From: an uncultured Phycisphaerae bacterium
Lineage (GTDB): Bacteria; Planctomycetota; Phycisphaerae; UBA1845; PWPN01
NCBI GenBank assembly: GCA_938005315.1
Contig: CALLOB010000053.1
Coordinates: 32,194-96,193 of the forward strand
Direction: 5' to 3'
DNA length: 64,000 bases
Below the pieces are notes generated by a model. That model did not search any database. It was not told where the DNA came from and was given only the letters and a program-made list of their open reading frames with translations. Every line of letters starts with the position of its first letter. The first letter of the stretch is position 1. Position numbers and translations under genes: made by a program. Below, piece by piece: positions 10,817-20,679 of the stretch.

Positions 10817-11658
10817 GAGCATCCCCCCCCCGCCCGATCGTGGCCGCAGGCACATGATCCGCTTCGACGCGGTATCCCGGCCACGGAGGCCTCGCCCCGC
10901 CCGCGGGTCAGGTGGCTGTTGTTGCCGTTCCGCATCGCCTCGTCCAGCATCTCGGCGACGTGCTTCACGCGGATGTCGATCCCCTGCCGGTGCAGCCCAC
11001 CGACGATGTTCAGCGTGCAGCCGCCGTCATTGCAGATCAGCAGGTCGGCGCCGGTGGCCTTCACGCACTCGATCTTGTCGGCCAGCATCGACCCGGAGAT
11101 GTCCCCGTACTTGACCGCGAACGTGCCGCCGAAGCCGCAGCACTGGTCCAGCTTCACCAGCGGCCGGTACTCCAGCCCGCGGAAATGGCGGAACACCGAG
11201 GTGATGTCCTCCACGGTCATGCCGATGCCGCGATTGTGGCAGCTGTAGTGGAACGTGGCCTTCGCCGGGTACGGCAGATCCCAGGCCGACAGATCGACCT
11301 TGAGCCTCTTGGCCAGGAACTCGGTGAACTCGAACGTCTTGTCCGCCAGGGCCACGGCCCGCGCGTGCAGGGCCGGATCGTGCTCCGTCAGGTGCGGAAA
11401 ATACTCGCGGACGATCGAACAGCAGGACCCCGAGGGAGTCACGACCGTCTCGGCACTCTCGAACACCCGGATCATCCGCGCCGCCACCGCCCGGGCCTCG
11501 TCGATGAAGCCGCTGTTCAGCGCCGGCTGCCCGCAGCAGGTCTGATCGACCGGAAAATCGCACTTGACGCCCAGCCGGTGCAGCACGCGCACGACCGACT
11601 CGGCCACCTCGGGGAAGTACAGGTCGGTCAGGCACGTGACGAACAGCGATACCCGCAT
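10813..11658 (-). CDS. lutA: Fe-S oxidoreductase with CCG domains (LutA-like)
   Basis: MRVSLFVTCLTDLYFPEVAES, DQTCCGQPALNSG, CCGFGGTFAVKY; stop/start overlap with lutB. Confidence 0.88.
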   Translation of the reverse strand: MRVSLFVTCLTDLYFPEVAESVVRVLHRLGVKCDFPVDQTCCGQPALNSGFIDEARAVAARMIRVFESAETVVTPSGSCCSIVREYFPHLTEHDPALHARAVALADKTFEFTEFLAKRLKVDLSAWDLPYPAKATFHYSCHNRGIGMTVEDITSVFRHFRGLEYRPLVKLDQCCGFGGTFAVKYGDISGSMLADKIECVKATGADLLICNDGGCTLNIVGGLHRQGIDIRVKHVAEMLDEAMRNGNNSHLTRGRGEASVAGIPRRSGSCACGHDRAGGGCS

Positions 11659-11704
11659 CTGCGAAGCCCCCGACCCCGACCGGCGCCGCCGGGAACCCGC
11701 CGGC

Positions 11705-12091
11705 TCACCTGGGCGTCTGGACGATGACCTGCTCGCCCCGGCTGATGAAGATGAACAGCAGCACCACCGCCACGCAAAGCACCGCCGCCCCCGCGAAAAA
11801 GCCCAGCCAGGAAAGTTGCTGGCGGTCGTTGCGCCGCTGGCCGGCGCTGTTGAGCCCGAAACCGAAACCCCCGACCCCCAGCAGCAGCGTGATCGCCCCG
11901 GCAACCATTACCACCAGCCGCCGCGTGCGCCCGTAGTAGATCACGAAGTCCGAGGTATCGATGTTGCGGAACACCAGCACCGCCAGGGCGGCCGCCGACA
12001 ACGCCGCCGCCGCCGACAACACCACGCTGGCCACCGCCTGGTGGTCGTATCGCCTCAGGGAAAAACCGGCCAAGGTTGAACCTCCCCGCAA
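11705..12091 (-). CDS. Hypothetical three-TM membrane protein
   Basis: 128-aa hydrophobic ORF co-oriented with and close to lutA. Confidence 0.5.
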   Translation of the reverse strand: MRGGSTLAGFSLRRYDHQAVASVVLSAAAALSAAALAVLVFRNIDTSDFVIYYGRTRRLVVMVAGAITLLLGVGGFGFGLNSAGQRRNDRQQLSWLGFFAGAAVLCVAVVLLFIFISRGEQVIVQTPR

Positions 12092-12197
12092 TCGCGACGG
12101 ACCGGCGGCGCCGGCCCACGGCAGGACACATGCATTCTACGCCCGGCCGGGCCCGTTGCCCAGCCTGCCGGTCCGGACTCAGGCCCGTCGCTGAGAT

Positions 12198-13445
12198 TCA
12201 GGCGTAGCTGGCGTCGGACGGCGCGCCGTGCCGCGCGGCACGCTCCTTGGCGACGCGGGCCTCGTAGCCGCTGGCCCGGTGAGCCGCCAGGGCGTCGGCC
12301 TCCATCCCGGACTGCTGCCGCAAATAGCCGATCAGCGGACGGGTGTCCGCGAAGAAAGCCGTCCGCAGCACCTCCTCGGCGGTCACGATGTCGCACCGGG
12401 CCTGAGCGTCGCGCAGCCGCTTGCGGTCCACCAGCAGCGCCCTGGCGAACATCTCGTGGCAGGTCGTGACCGTCTGGATCATGGCCTCGATCTTGGGCTT
12501 GAGGTTGTGCGACTGGTCGACCATGTACGCGATGTTCAGGACCTCGCCACGCTCCTCTTCCGCCGTGACGATCTCGTTGAAGATCCGGAAAACCTGGTAA
12601 GGGTCGATGCTCCCGGTGGTCAGGTCGTCGTCGGCGTACTTGCGGTCGTTGAAATGCAACCCGCCCAGCATCTCCTCGTCGATCAGCCAGGCCACGATCT
12701 GCTCGATGTTCTGCCCCTGGTAGTGGTGCCCGATGTCCACCAGCACCCTGGCCTGCGGACCGGCCGCTCTGGCCAGCAGGAACGCCATCCCCCAGTCGGC
12801 GATGTCCGTGTGATAGAAGGCCGGCTCGAAGGGCTTGTACTCCAGCAGCATGGTCATGCTCTTGGGCAGAGCCTTGTGCACCTTCTGGAGGGCCTCCGTG
12901 AAACGCTGCTTGCGGGCCCGGATGACGTCCTGGCCCGGGTAGTTGGTGCCGTCGGCGAACCACAGCGACAGGTGAGGACTCTTGACCGCCTTGCCGATCC
13001 GTACCGCCTCCAGGCAGTGATCGATGGCCTGCTTGCGGATCTTGGGATCCGGGTTGCCGAAGCTGCCGAACTTGTAAGCCTGGGCCTGAAACAGGTTGGG
13101 GTTGATCGACCCGATCCGCACCCCCAGCTTCCGGGCGTACTCGACCACCTTCGGGTCGAAACCCTTGGGAAAGTCCCACAGCACATGCACCGCCACCGAC
13201 GGGCAGGCCCCCGTCAGCTTGTGCACCTGGGCGGCGTCCTGGAGCTTCTCCTCGATCGTCCGGGCCGCCGCCGGCTGGTGAAACCTGCCGAACCGCGTTC
13301 CCGTGTCGGCATAACCCCAGGAAGGCGTCTCGACGGCGAACGCCTTCAGCCGTTTCATCAGCTTCTCGGGGTCGCGACCGCGGGTCGCGGCCAGATCGAG
13401 CAACTGCCTGGCTCGTTCGGCAATCTGATGGCCTGAAACCGCCAT
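12198..13445 (-). CDS. L-rhamnose isomerase-like sugar isomerase (RhaI / TIM-barrel type)
   Basis: VETPSWGYADTGTRFGRF, AVHVLWDFPKGFD, LVDIGHHYQGQNIEQIVAWL, GLHFNDRKYADDD. Confidence 0.8.
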   Translation of the reverse strand: MAVSGHQIAERARQLLDLAATRGRDPEKLMKRLKAFAVETPSWGYADTGTRFGRFHQPAAARTIEEKLQDAAQVHKLTGACPSVAVHVLWDFPKGFDPKVVEYARKLGVRIGSINPNLFQAQAYKFGSFGNPDPKIRKQAIDHCLEAVRIGKAVKSPHLSLWFADGTNYPGQDVIRARKQRFTEALQKVHKALPKSMTMLLEYKPFEPAFYHTDIADWGMAFLLARAAGPQARVLVDIGHHYQGQNIEQIVAWLIDEEMLGGLHFNDRKYADDDLTTGSIDPYQVFRIFNEIVTAEEERGEVLNIAYMVDQSHNLKPKIEAMIQTVTTCHEMFARALLVDRKRLRDAQARCDIVTAEEVLRTAFFADTRPLIGYLRQQSGMEADALAAHRASGYEARVAKERAARHGAPSDASYA

Positions 13446-13762
13446 GTCCCTGGGCTCCTGAGGATGCGACAAGCTCAATCCGAGGGGCCATCTTCGGCAG
13501 ATCGAAGGGGAGTGTCAAGGCCTTTATCCGATATCCCCCCCAGGCCCCGAAAGCCCTGGCGCGGTTGACAGATGACACCTCGGGCCTAGCATAGGCCGCT
13601 GGGCCGACAGACCTCACCCGACCCGCACCGTGCCGTAGCCTCCGCCGGCCCGACAACTTAGGAGTCTGTGACGGAAAATGGCCACCGGCCTCGGGTCGTT
13701 GCCGGCCCCCATGCCGGCGGTCCGTCGGCGCCAGACCCGGACCCGCCGGAGGAGTGACTGAC

Positions 13763-14917
13763 ATGACCATCCGAACGTCACTGGCGTTCCTAACCGCCCT
13801 GACGCTGGCCTCGGGCTGTGCTGCGACCGGGGCACCCTCATTCCGAATGCACGTGCTCAACGCCGCATCCGAGTTCGAGGCTGCCGGGGTGTTCGATGTC
13901 GATCGCGACGGCCGGCCCGACATCTTCTGCGGCGGATTCTGGTATCACAACCCCGGCTGGGAGCGCCATCCGACCCGCGAGATCCGTAAAATCGACAACT
14001 ACTACCTGGACTTCAGCGCTTTGCCGGCCGACATCGACGGCGACGGCTGGACCGACGTGGTCAGCTGCGACTGGCACGAAAAACGCCTTTTCTGGGTCCG
14101 CAACCCCGGCACCAACGCGCACCCTTGGGAAGAGATCGTCATCGACCGGCCGGGAAACCTGGAAACCGCCGTACAGGCCGACGTCAACGGCGACGGACGC
14201 CCGGACGTCATCCCCTGCATCTTCAACGGCCGGCCCGGCTGGTACGAGTTTCAGCCCGATCCGGCGTCCGACCGGGGCGTCCGCTGGGTCAAGCACGATC
14301 TGCCCGAGGAACTGGCCGGAGCGGGCATCGGTACCGCAGACATCAATGACGACGGCCGGCTGGACATCGTCGGGGGCAAGGGCTGGGCCGAGCAGCCCCC
14401 CGACGCCGCCGCGCCGTGGGTCTGGCACGGCGAGTTCGACCTGATCGACGCGAGCATACCCGTCCAGGTGTATGACGTGGACGGGGACGGCGACCTGGAC
14501 CTCGTCTGGGGCATCGGGCACGGCTACGGCCTGTACTGGCTCGAGCAGGAGCGGAATGCCGTCGGCCTGCGGACCTGGGCAAGGCATGAAATCGACCGCC
14601 AGTGGTCCCAGGCCCACGTCGTGCTCCGCGGGGACATCGACGGGGACGGCCTGGAGGACATCGTCACCGGCAAGCGGTATTATGCCCACAACGGGCACGA
14701 TCCGGGCGCGGAGGATCCGCGTGTGATCTACTGGTATGCCTTCGATCGCGCCGCCCGTCGGTGGACCAGGCACGTCATCTCTGAAAACGGGCCTGCCGGG
14801 CTGGGGCTGGCCACGGTGCTGTACGACATCGACGGCGACGGCGACCTGGATGTGGTCGCGCCGGGCAAGAGCGGCCTGTACCTCTTCGAGAACCTGCGGA
14901 TCGCCTCGGCCCGGTAG
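13763..14917 (+). CDS. FG-GAP/VCBS repeat lipoprotein
   Basis: Lipobox ASGC and repeated DxDGDGxxD motifs (DVNGDGRPD, DVDGDGDLD, DIDGDGLED). Confidence 0.85.
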   Translation: MTIRTSLAFLTALTLASGCAATGAPSFRMHVLNAASEFEAAGVFDVDRDGRPDIFCGGFWYHNPGWERHPTREIRKIDNYYLDFSALPADIDGDGWTDVVSCDWHEKRLFWVRNPGTNAHPWEEIVIDRPGNLETAVQADVNGDGRPDVIPCIFNGRPGWYEFQPDPASDRGVRWVKHDLPEELAGAGIGTADINDDGRLDIVGGKGWAEQPPDAAAPWVWHGEFDLIDASIPVQVYDVDGDGDLDLVWGIGHGYGLYWLEQERNAVGLRTWARHEIDRQWSQAHVVLRGDIDGDGLEDIVTGKRYYAHNGHDPGAEDPRVIYWYAFDRAARRWTRHVISENGPAGLGLATVLYDIDGDGDLDVVAPGKSGLYLFENLRIASAR

Positions 14918-15031
14918 TCCGCCCGGCGCCGGGCCGACGAACCCTCCGGCCCCGCGCCCCATGACCTCCCCGGCTCCCCCGGGCGCCGCGGAAGAGCATC
15001 CCCGCCGCGACCCGACACACGGAGATGCGCC

Positions 15032-16609
15032 ATGAGATTCCGTGTCACTTCGCTCCCGCTGCTCGCCGGCGCGGGCCTGACCCTCATCGCCGGATGCGCG
15101 ACCGCGGAGCCCTCCGCCCGGGCCCGCCTCGCCGACGTGCGAACCGGCCTGTCCCGCGAGGAACTCGGCGATCAGCTCGCCCAGTTCGAGGACACCTACG
15201 AGGCGGTCATCCGCGAGGCCGCCGAGCGGATCGCGGCCCTGGACCCCGGCAAACGGACGCGCCGGCTGGTGCTGCTGTGGCAGACGCGGATGCTTCCCAT
15301 GGCCCGCGACGCGCTCAACCAGGACGACCCCGTTCACGCATTGCTGGACGTCTGGGCCCTCTGCCTGCGGATGCACCACTACTTCCATGACGGCGACGGC
15401 CGCGCGCTGTTCGGCGACCATCAGGACCTCGCCCGACAGGCCGCCGAACGCGCCCTGGAGGCCGTCGAGCAGGTGGCCGCCGCCATCCTCTCGCCCGACA
15501 TGCTGGACCGCGCGCGACAGGCGGTGGACGACCTGGCCCGTCAGTTTCCCATCCGCGGCGAGTTTTCCGGCTCACCCGTACGCACCGCCGTGCAGCGGCC
15601 CGACCACGGCGCGGACGTGCTGGCCGCGATCGTGACCGCCCCGTTCGCGCCTTTCCGGGCCGTCGAGGGCATCGACCGCGGGGCCGCCGCCATCCGGGGC
15701 TTCAGCGCCGTGGCCGCGCGGATGAACGAAACCATCCACGACCTTCCGGAGCTCACCCGGCTCCAGGCCGAATTGCTGCTGCTGGAGATCGAGAACCTCG
15801 AGTCCACCCGGTCGGCGCTGGCCGCCTTCGCCGAGTTCGCCCAGGCCTCCAGCCGTTTCTCCGCCGCGGTCGAACGCCTGCCGGAGGACCTGCGGCGGGA
15901 ACTGGTCGCGGCCACGGAGGATCTGGACCGGCATCAGGCAGGCCTCCAGCAAACCCTGGCTCAGGCCCGTGAAGTCGTCGATCGCATCAACGAAGGTCTG
16001 CGCCGCGCGGACGAATCGGCGGCCGCCGTCGAGCGCACCGCCGTGCAGACCGCTCGAGCCGGGGAAGCCTGGACCGGAACATTCCAGGCGATCACCGACA
16101 TGGTCGCCGGCTTCCGCGGCCGGCCCACGGCCCGCGGCTCCGAAGCCGCGGCCACGGCGGCGGCCGACGGCCCGACCGCCGATGAGCCTCCCGGGCCCGA
16201 TACCCCCGCCGAGACCCCGGCCCCCACGGCGCTCGCCGCCCCGGCCGCGCCGTCGAACGCCGCCCTCCCACCGGCCGTGGGGCCGGACACGGATGCCGAC
16301 CGGCCCCGGCCAAGACCCTTCGACATCCTCGAATACGCCCAGACCGCCGAGGCCCTGGACCGCGCCGCGGACCGGCTGACCGTGCTGACCCGGGAACTGC
16401 GGGACCTGGCCGGTTCCAAAGAGCTCCAGGCCTCGCTGGCGGACGTCGAGGCCCGCCTGGATGGTCTGGTCGGCCGGTCGCGCGGCAGCGCGCGGGAGAT
16501 CACCGACCACGCAGCCTGGCGGGCCGCCCAGCTGATCGTGCTGACCTTCGTCCTGCTGATCGTCTATCAGGTTGCGCGACGTGATACGTCAACCGGCCAC
16601 GACGCCTGA
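15032..16609 (+). CDS. Hypothetical lipoprotein with coiled-coil, P/A/T-rich linker and C-terminal TM helix
   Basis: Lipobox IAGC; helical coiled-coil-like repeats; PGPDTPAETPAPTALAAPAAP linker; terminal LIVLTFVLLIVYQ. Confidence 0.65.
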   Translation: MRFRVTSLPLLAGAGLTLIAGCATAEPSARARLADVRTGLSREELGDQLAQFEDTYEAVIREAAERIAALDPGKRTRRLVLLWQTRMLPMARDALNQDDPVHALLDVWALCLRMHHYFHDGDGRALFGDHQDLARQAAERALEAVEQVAAAILSPDMLDRARQAVDDLARQFPIRGEFSGSPVRTAVQRPDHGADVLAAIVTAPFAPFRAVEGIDRGAAAIRGFSAVAARMNETIHDLPELTRLQAELLLLEIENLESTRSALAAFAEFAQASSRFSAAVERLPEDLRRELVAATEDLDRHQAGLQQTLAQAREVVDRINEGLRRADESAAAVERTAVQTARAGEAWTGTFQAITDMVAGFRGRPTARGSEAAATAAADGPTADEPPGPDTPAETPAPTALAAPAAPSNAALPPAVGPDTDADRPRPRPFDILEYAQTAEALDRAADRLTVLTRELRDLAGSKELQASLADVEARLDGLVGRSRGSAREITDHAAWRAAQLIVLTFVLLIVYQVARRDTSTGHDA

Positions 16610-16633
16610 GCGGCAGGGCCGTCCTTTCCGGAG

Positions 16634-16653
16634 GGACGCGCTCCGTCGCGTCC
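16634..16653. repeat. Intergenic palindrome family A
   Basis: GGACGCG-CTCCGT-CGCGTCC. Confidence 0.75.
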
Positions 16654-16682
16654 TCCGATCGCGGGCTGTTGCTCGGCCGTTC

Positions 16683-16747
16683 GCGCCGGCCCCGACAGAG
16701 CGGGGCCCTCCATGGGCTGCGCCGGCCCCGACAGAGCGGGGCCCTCC
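16683..16747. repeat. Intergenic palindrome family B, 29-bp unit in tandem
   Basis: GCGCCGGCCCCGACAGAGCGGGGCCCTCC at 16683-16711 and identical at 16719-16747. Confidence 0.85.
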
Positions 16748-16798
16748 CGGGATGCGCTCCGTCGCCGCTCGGGCGGGTCATGGCCGGCTGACCTGTCA

Positions 16799-17548
16799 TC
16801 AACCCCCGTGTCCGCGATCCGCGGTCGGCGATCGGAAGTAGCGGATACGATCGGGGGCGGTCATGCCGAAGGACACCACCGCCTGAATGGTCTGCTCGAG
16901 GCTCCAATCCAGCGGGATCACCTCCTCTTCGGGCACCAGCAGCACGTAACCGGAGGTCGGAACCGGCGTGGTGGGCACATAGACGCACAGGATCGTCTGC
17001 CCCGAAACCTCGTCGCGGCAGGACGCGGTGACGAAGGCCGGAACCTTCATCCCCGGGTGCGGGAACTCCACCAGCACGGCTCGCTGGAAGCGGCTCGGCC
17101 CCGCGGTGCCGCGAAGCGTGCTGAACACCCGGCTGACCGCCCGGTGGATCGAGGTGATCACCGGCACGCGCAGCAACACCGCGTCCAGGAGACGGTCCAC
17201 CCTCGCCCGGGCGAAGAACCCCAGCCCGTAAAGCAGGACCAGAACGGCCAGAATCCCGATCGGCGGTGCGGCGTAATCCACGAACCACGCCGGGGGCGCC
17301 GCATCGTAGCGCCGTTCGACCAGGCGGATCACCAGTCCGGCCGCCGGGGCGATGACGAAGCGATCCACGAAGGAGTACAGCCAGTAGACGATCCACGCGG
17401 TGATCACGAAGGGAAGAACCAACAGCAGCCCGGCCAGCAGCTGCCGCCGCAGACCGCCGAACGGTCGCCATCGCGGGGTACCCGGTTCGGAGCCCGCCCC
17501 GGGCGGACCCGCGAGCTCCGCGTTCGCTGAAGACCGCCGACTCGCCAT
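16799..17548 (-). CDS. DUF502-type membrane protein
   Basis: LRRQLLAGLLLVLPFVITAWIVYWLYSFVD and IPGIKVPAF-like GMKVPAFVTA, with VPTTPVPTSGYVLLVPEEEV. Confidence 0.8.
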   Translation of the reverse strand: MASRRSSANAELAGPPGAGSEPGTPRWRPFGGLRRQLLAGLLLVLPFVITAWIVYWLYSFVDRFVIAPAAGLVIRLVERRYDAAPPAWFVDYAAPPIGILAVLVLLYGLGFFARARVDRLLDAVLLRVPVITSIHRAVSRVFSTLRGTAGPSRFQRAVLVEFPHPGMKVPAFVTASCRDEVSGQTILCVYVPTTPVPTSGYVLLVPEEEVIPLDWSLEQTIQAVVSFGMTAPDRIRYFRSPTADRGHGG

Positions 17549-17617
17549 GAGCCTCGCTCCCTTCGCCACCCGCAGGTGCCGGCCCACGGCCACGGACTGG
17601 GCCCCGCCGGGCTGAAG

Positions 17618-20335
17618 TCAGGAAGCCGGCTGACCATGCCGCCGGGCCCACCACACCTTGTGGAGTTCCATGACCGCCAGCAGCGTGCTGGCCAGCAGCA
17701 GCAGCAGGAGCCACGACTGCATCGTCACCGGTTCCGTGTGCAGCATCGACCGCCCCACGGGGAGATACAGCATCGCGATGTGCAGGCTCTGGGCCAGCAC
17801 CACGCCTCCGACCAGCAGCGGATTGCTCAGCAACGGAATACGGAAGGCGGATTTCGTCTCCGAGCGGCAGTTGGCCACATGGACGTTCTCCAGCAGCACC
17901 ATGAGCATCAGCAGCAGGTTCCGCGCCGAGTACTCCTCCATGCCCTGAACCCGGATCATCCAGTAGAACAGGGCGAAAGCCAGCGCCGCCATCACCGCCG
18001 CGCCGACCACAGTGCGCTCCAACATCAGCCGGTTGAAGATCGGCTCGCTCGGCGGGCGGGGCCGGCGGCGCAGGGCGTCGCCCTCCCCGGGCTCGAAGGC
18101 CAGGGCCACGTCCTGGATGCCGTTGGTCACCAGGTTGAGCCACAGCAGCTGCACGGGCAGAAGGGGCAGCGGCATGCCGGTCAGCAGGGCGGCGCCCAGC
18201 AGCAGCACCTCCGCGACGCCGGTCGAGATCAGCAGGTAGATGACCTTGCGGACGTTGTCGTAGGCGACGCGCCCCTCCTCGACCCCGGCCACGATGGTCG
18301 CGAAGTTGTCGTCGGTGATGACCAGCTCGGCGGCCTCCCGGGCCACGTCGGTGCCGGCCTTGCCCATGGCCACGCCGATGTTGGCCTTGCGAAGAGCCGG
18401 GGCGTCGTTCACGCCGTCGCCGGTCACGGCCACGTAGTGCCCGGCCGCCTGAGCGGCCTCCACCAGCTCGAGCTTCTGCCGCGGCGCGACGCGGGCGAAG
18501 ACCCGGATGTCGCGGATCAGCCCGGCGACTTCCTCGGGCGTTCGGCCCGCCAGCTCCGCGCCCGAAATCACCTGCCGCGGGTCATCGGCCATGCCCAGAT
18601 CCCGGGCGATCGCCAGGGCGGTCACCGGGTGGTCTCCGGTGATCATGCAGACCTCGATGCCCGCCGAGTGGCACGCGCCAACCGCCTCGCGAACGCCCGG
18701 TCGCAACGGGTCGATCATGCCCAGCAGGCCCAGGCAGCGCAGGTCGCGGGGCCGCTCCGGCGGGTGCGCCGGATCGAACGACGACCCGGCGAAACCCTCG
18801 GCCAGGGCCAGCACACGGTAACCCCGGGCGGCCATGTCCTCGGCCGCCGCGGCCAGCGCGGACCGCCGGTCCGGTGCGTCGCCCCAGTCGCACATCTCGA
18901 AAACGCGCTCCGGCGCACCCTTCGCGAACACCCGCACCTGCGGGCCGTCGGCGCGGTAGGAGGCCGCGAACTGCCGCTCGGACTCGAAGGGAATCTCCGC
19001 CACCTTCGGCAACGATCGCTCATGCCGCCCGGGATCCCCGTCGATCTTCCAGGCCAGCGACAGCAGGGCCAGGTCCGTCGGGTCGCCCCGCCAGTGCCAC
19101 TGGCCGTCGCGCCGGTGAAGGTCGGCCTCGTTGCACAGCGCGCAGGCAAGGGCCGCCCGGCGCAACGGGTGGTCCTCACCGACCTCGACCGCCTCCCCCG
19201 ACGACCGCACGCCGCCCTCCGGCACGAACCCCTCGCCGGTGATCTCGAACACCCGCCCGTCGGCCAGCAGCACCTCCCGCACGGTGATCTCGTTGCAGGT
19301 CAACGTGCCGGTCTTGTCGCTGGCGATCATCGTGCAGCTGCCCAGCCCCTCGACGGCCGCCAGCCGCCGCACCACCACCCCGCGCCGGGCCATCCGCGTG
19401 GTGGCCACCGCCAGGGCCACGGTCATGGCTACCGGCAGACCCTCGGGGATCGCCGAAACCGCCATGGCCACCGAGAACATGAACATCTCCACCAGCCCGT
19501 AGCCGCGCAGCGTCACCCCCAGGACCCCGATGACCACGGCCGCACCGAGGATCGCCACCGCGATGACATGCGTGAAATGCTCCATCCGCACGATCAGCGG
19601 CGGCTTGCCTCCGACCGCCCCCATCACGTCCAGAGCCAGCTGTCCCACGGCCGTCTGCGTGCCCGTGCCCACGACCACGCCGCGACCACGCCCCCGGATC
19701 ACCGTGGTCCCGGCGAAGGCCATGTTCAGCCGGTCGCCCATCGGCGTGCCGGCCTCGCCCGACCAGCCATGGTCTTTCTGGACCGGCAGTGACTCCCCGG
19801 TCAGCAGCGACTCGTCGACCTCCAGGGCCTGCGCGACAAGCAGACGCATGTCCGCCGGCACGCGGTTGCCCGATTCCAGGCACACGACGTCGCCGATCAC
19901 CAGCTCCTCCGCGTCGATCTCCCGGACCTCCCCGTCGCGCAGCACCGCCGCACGGATGCGCAGCAGCTTCTGCAGCGCCCGGCTGCTCTGCTCCGCCCTC
20001 CACTCCTGGTAACCGCCGATCGCCGCGTTGAGCACCAGCACCGCGGCGATGAAGGCCGCGTCCGACACCTCGCCGGTCGCCACGCACACCACGGCGGCGA
20101 TGCCGAGAATGTAGATCAGGGGATTCTGGAACTGACGCAGGACGATCCGCCACCAGGTCGGCGGCGGCGCGTGCGGCAGGGCGTTGGGACCCGACCGCTC
20201 CAGCCTCGCCCGGGCCTCGCGCCCGTCGAGCCCGCCTTCGCCTGCCCCGACCCCGGCGAGAACCTCCGCCAGCGGCAAGGCGTGCCAGGCGACGTCGCTC
20301 CGCCCCGATCGTGCAACCGTTTCAGAGTGCCCCAT
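17618..20335 (-). CDS. Cation-transporting P-type ATPase (P2-type, Ca2+/Na+/K+-ATPase-like)
   Basis: DKTGTLT, TGESLPV, MITGDHPVTA and TGDGVNDAPALRKA; N-terminal cation ATPase domain. Confidence 0.92.
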   Translation of the reverse strand: MGHSETVARSGRSDVAWHALPLAEVLAGVGAGEGGLDGREARARLERSGPNALPHAPPPTWWRIVLRQFQNPLIYILGIAAVVCVATGEVSDAAFIAAVLVLNAAIGGYQEWRAEQSSRALQKLLRIRAAVLRDGEVREIDAEELVIGDVVCLESGNRVPADMRLLVAQALEVDESLLTGESLPVQKDHGWSGEAGTPMGDRLNMAFAGTTVIRGRGRGVVVGTGTQTAVGQLALDVMGAVGGKPPLIVRMEHFTHVIAVAILGAAVVIGVLGVTLRGYGLVEMFMFSVAMAVSAIPEGLPVAMTVALAVATTRMARRGVVVRRLAAVEGLGSCTMIASDKTGTLTCNEITVREVLLADGRVFEITGEGFVPEGGVRSSGEAVEVGEDHPLRRAALACALCNEADLHRRDGQWHWRGDPTDLALLSLAWKIDGDPGRHERSLPKVAEIPFESERQFAASYRADGPQVRVFAKGAPERVFEMCDWGDAPDRRSALAAAAEDMAARGYRVLALAEGFAGSSFDPAHPPERPRDLRCLGLLGMIDPLRPGVREAVGACHSAGIEVCMITGDHPVTALAIARDLGMADDPRQVISGAELAGRTPEEVAGLIRDIRVFARVAPRQKLELVEAAQAAGHYVAVTGDGVNDAPALRKANIGVAMGKAGTDVAREAAELVITDDNFATIVAGVEEGRVAYDNVRKVIYLLISTGVAEVLLLGAALLTGMPLPLLPVQLLWLNLVTNGIQDVALAFEPGEGDALRRRPRPPSEPIFNRLMLERTVVGAAVMAALAFALFYWMIRVQGMEEYSARNLLLMLMVLLENVHVANCRSETKSAFRIPLLSNPLLVGGVVLAQSLHIAMLYLPVGRSMLHTEPVTMQSWLLLLLLASTLLAVMELHKVWWARRHGQPAS

Positions 20336-20679
20336 GCCTGCTCCTTCGCCGCCGCGGCGCGACGCCCCCGGGCGTGAACGCACGCCCGTCCCCGGCCGCG
20401 CGAGGACGGCCGTCGTCCGTCGTCCCACGGGCATTATGCGGAGCACGCACGCTGCGTCAACATCCCCCGCCGGTGCCGCGCGGAGAGGACCGGCGATCTT
20501 CGGCATAAACATGTCACTTAAGGGCGAGACGCCGACGCGGCCCCCCGGGGTCGACACGCCCACCCACCCGCACACGACGCGCTTGACCCCCGCGACCCGG
20601 GACCCTATCCTCATCACGCGGAGGCGGGCTCCGGCGCGCGACCGCGCAGCGGCCTCGTCGCAACCGCGAGGTGCCCATC

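Noticed and set aside
16683-16747. CRISPR-like repeat
   Set aside because: Only two 29-bp units 36 bp apart, strongly palindromic, no cas genes and no further units. Fits the dispersed intergenic palindrome family.
17576-19792. 738-aa plus-strand ORF antisense to the P-type ATPase
   Set aside because: His/Gln/Arg-rich shadow frame with no recognisable family.
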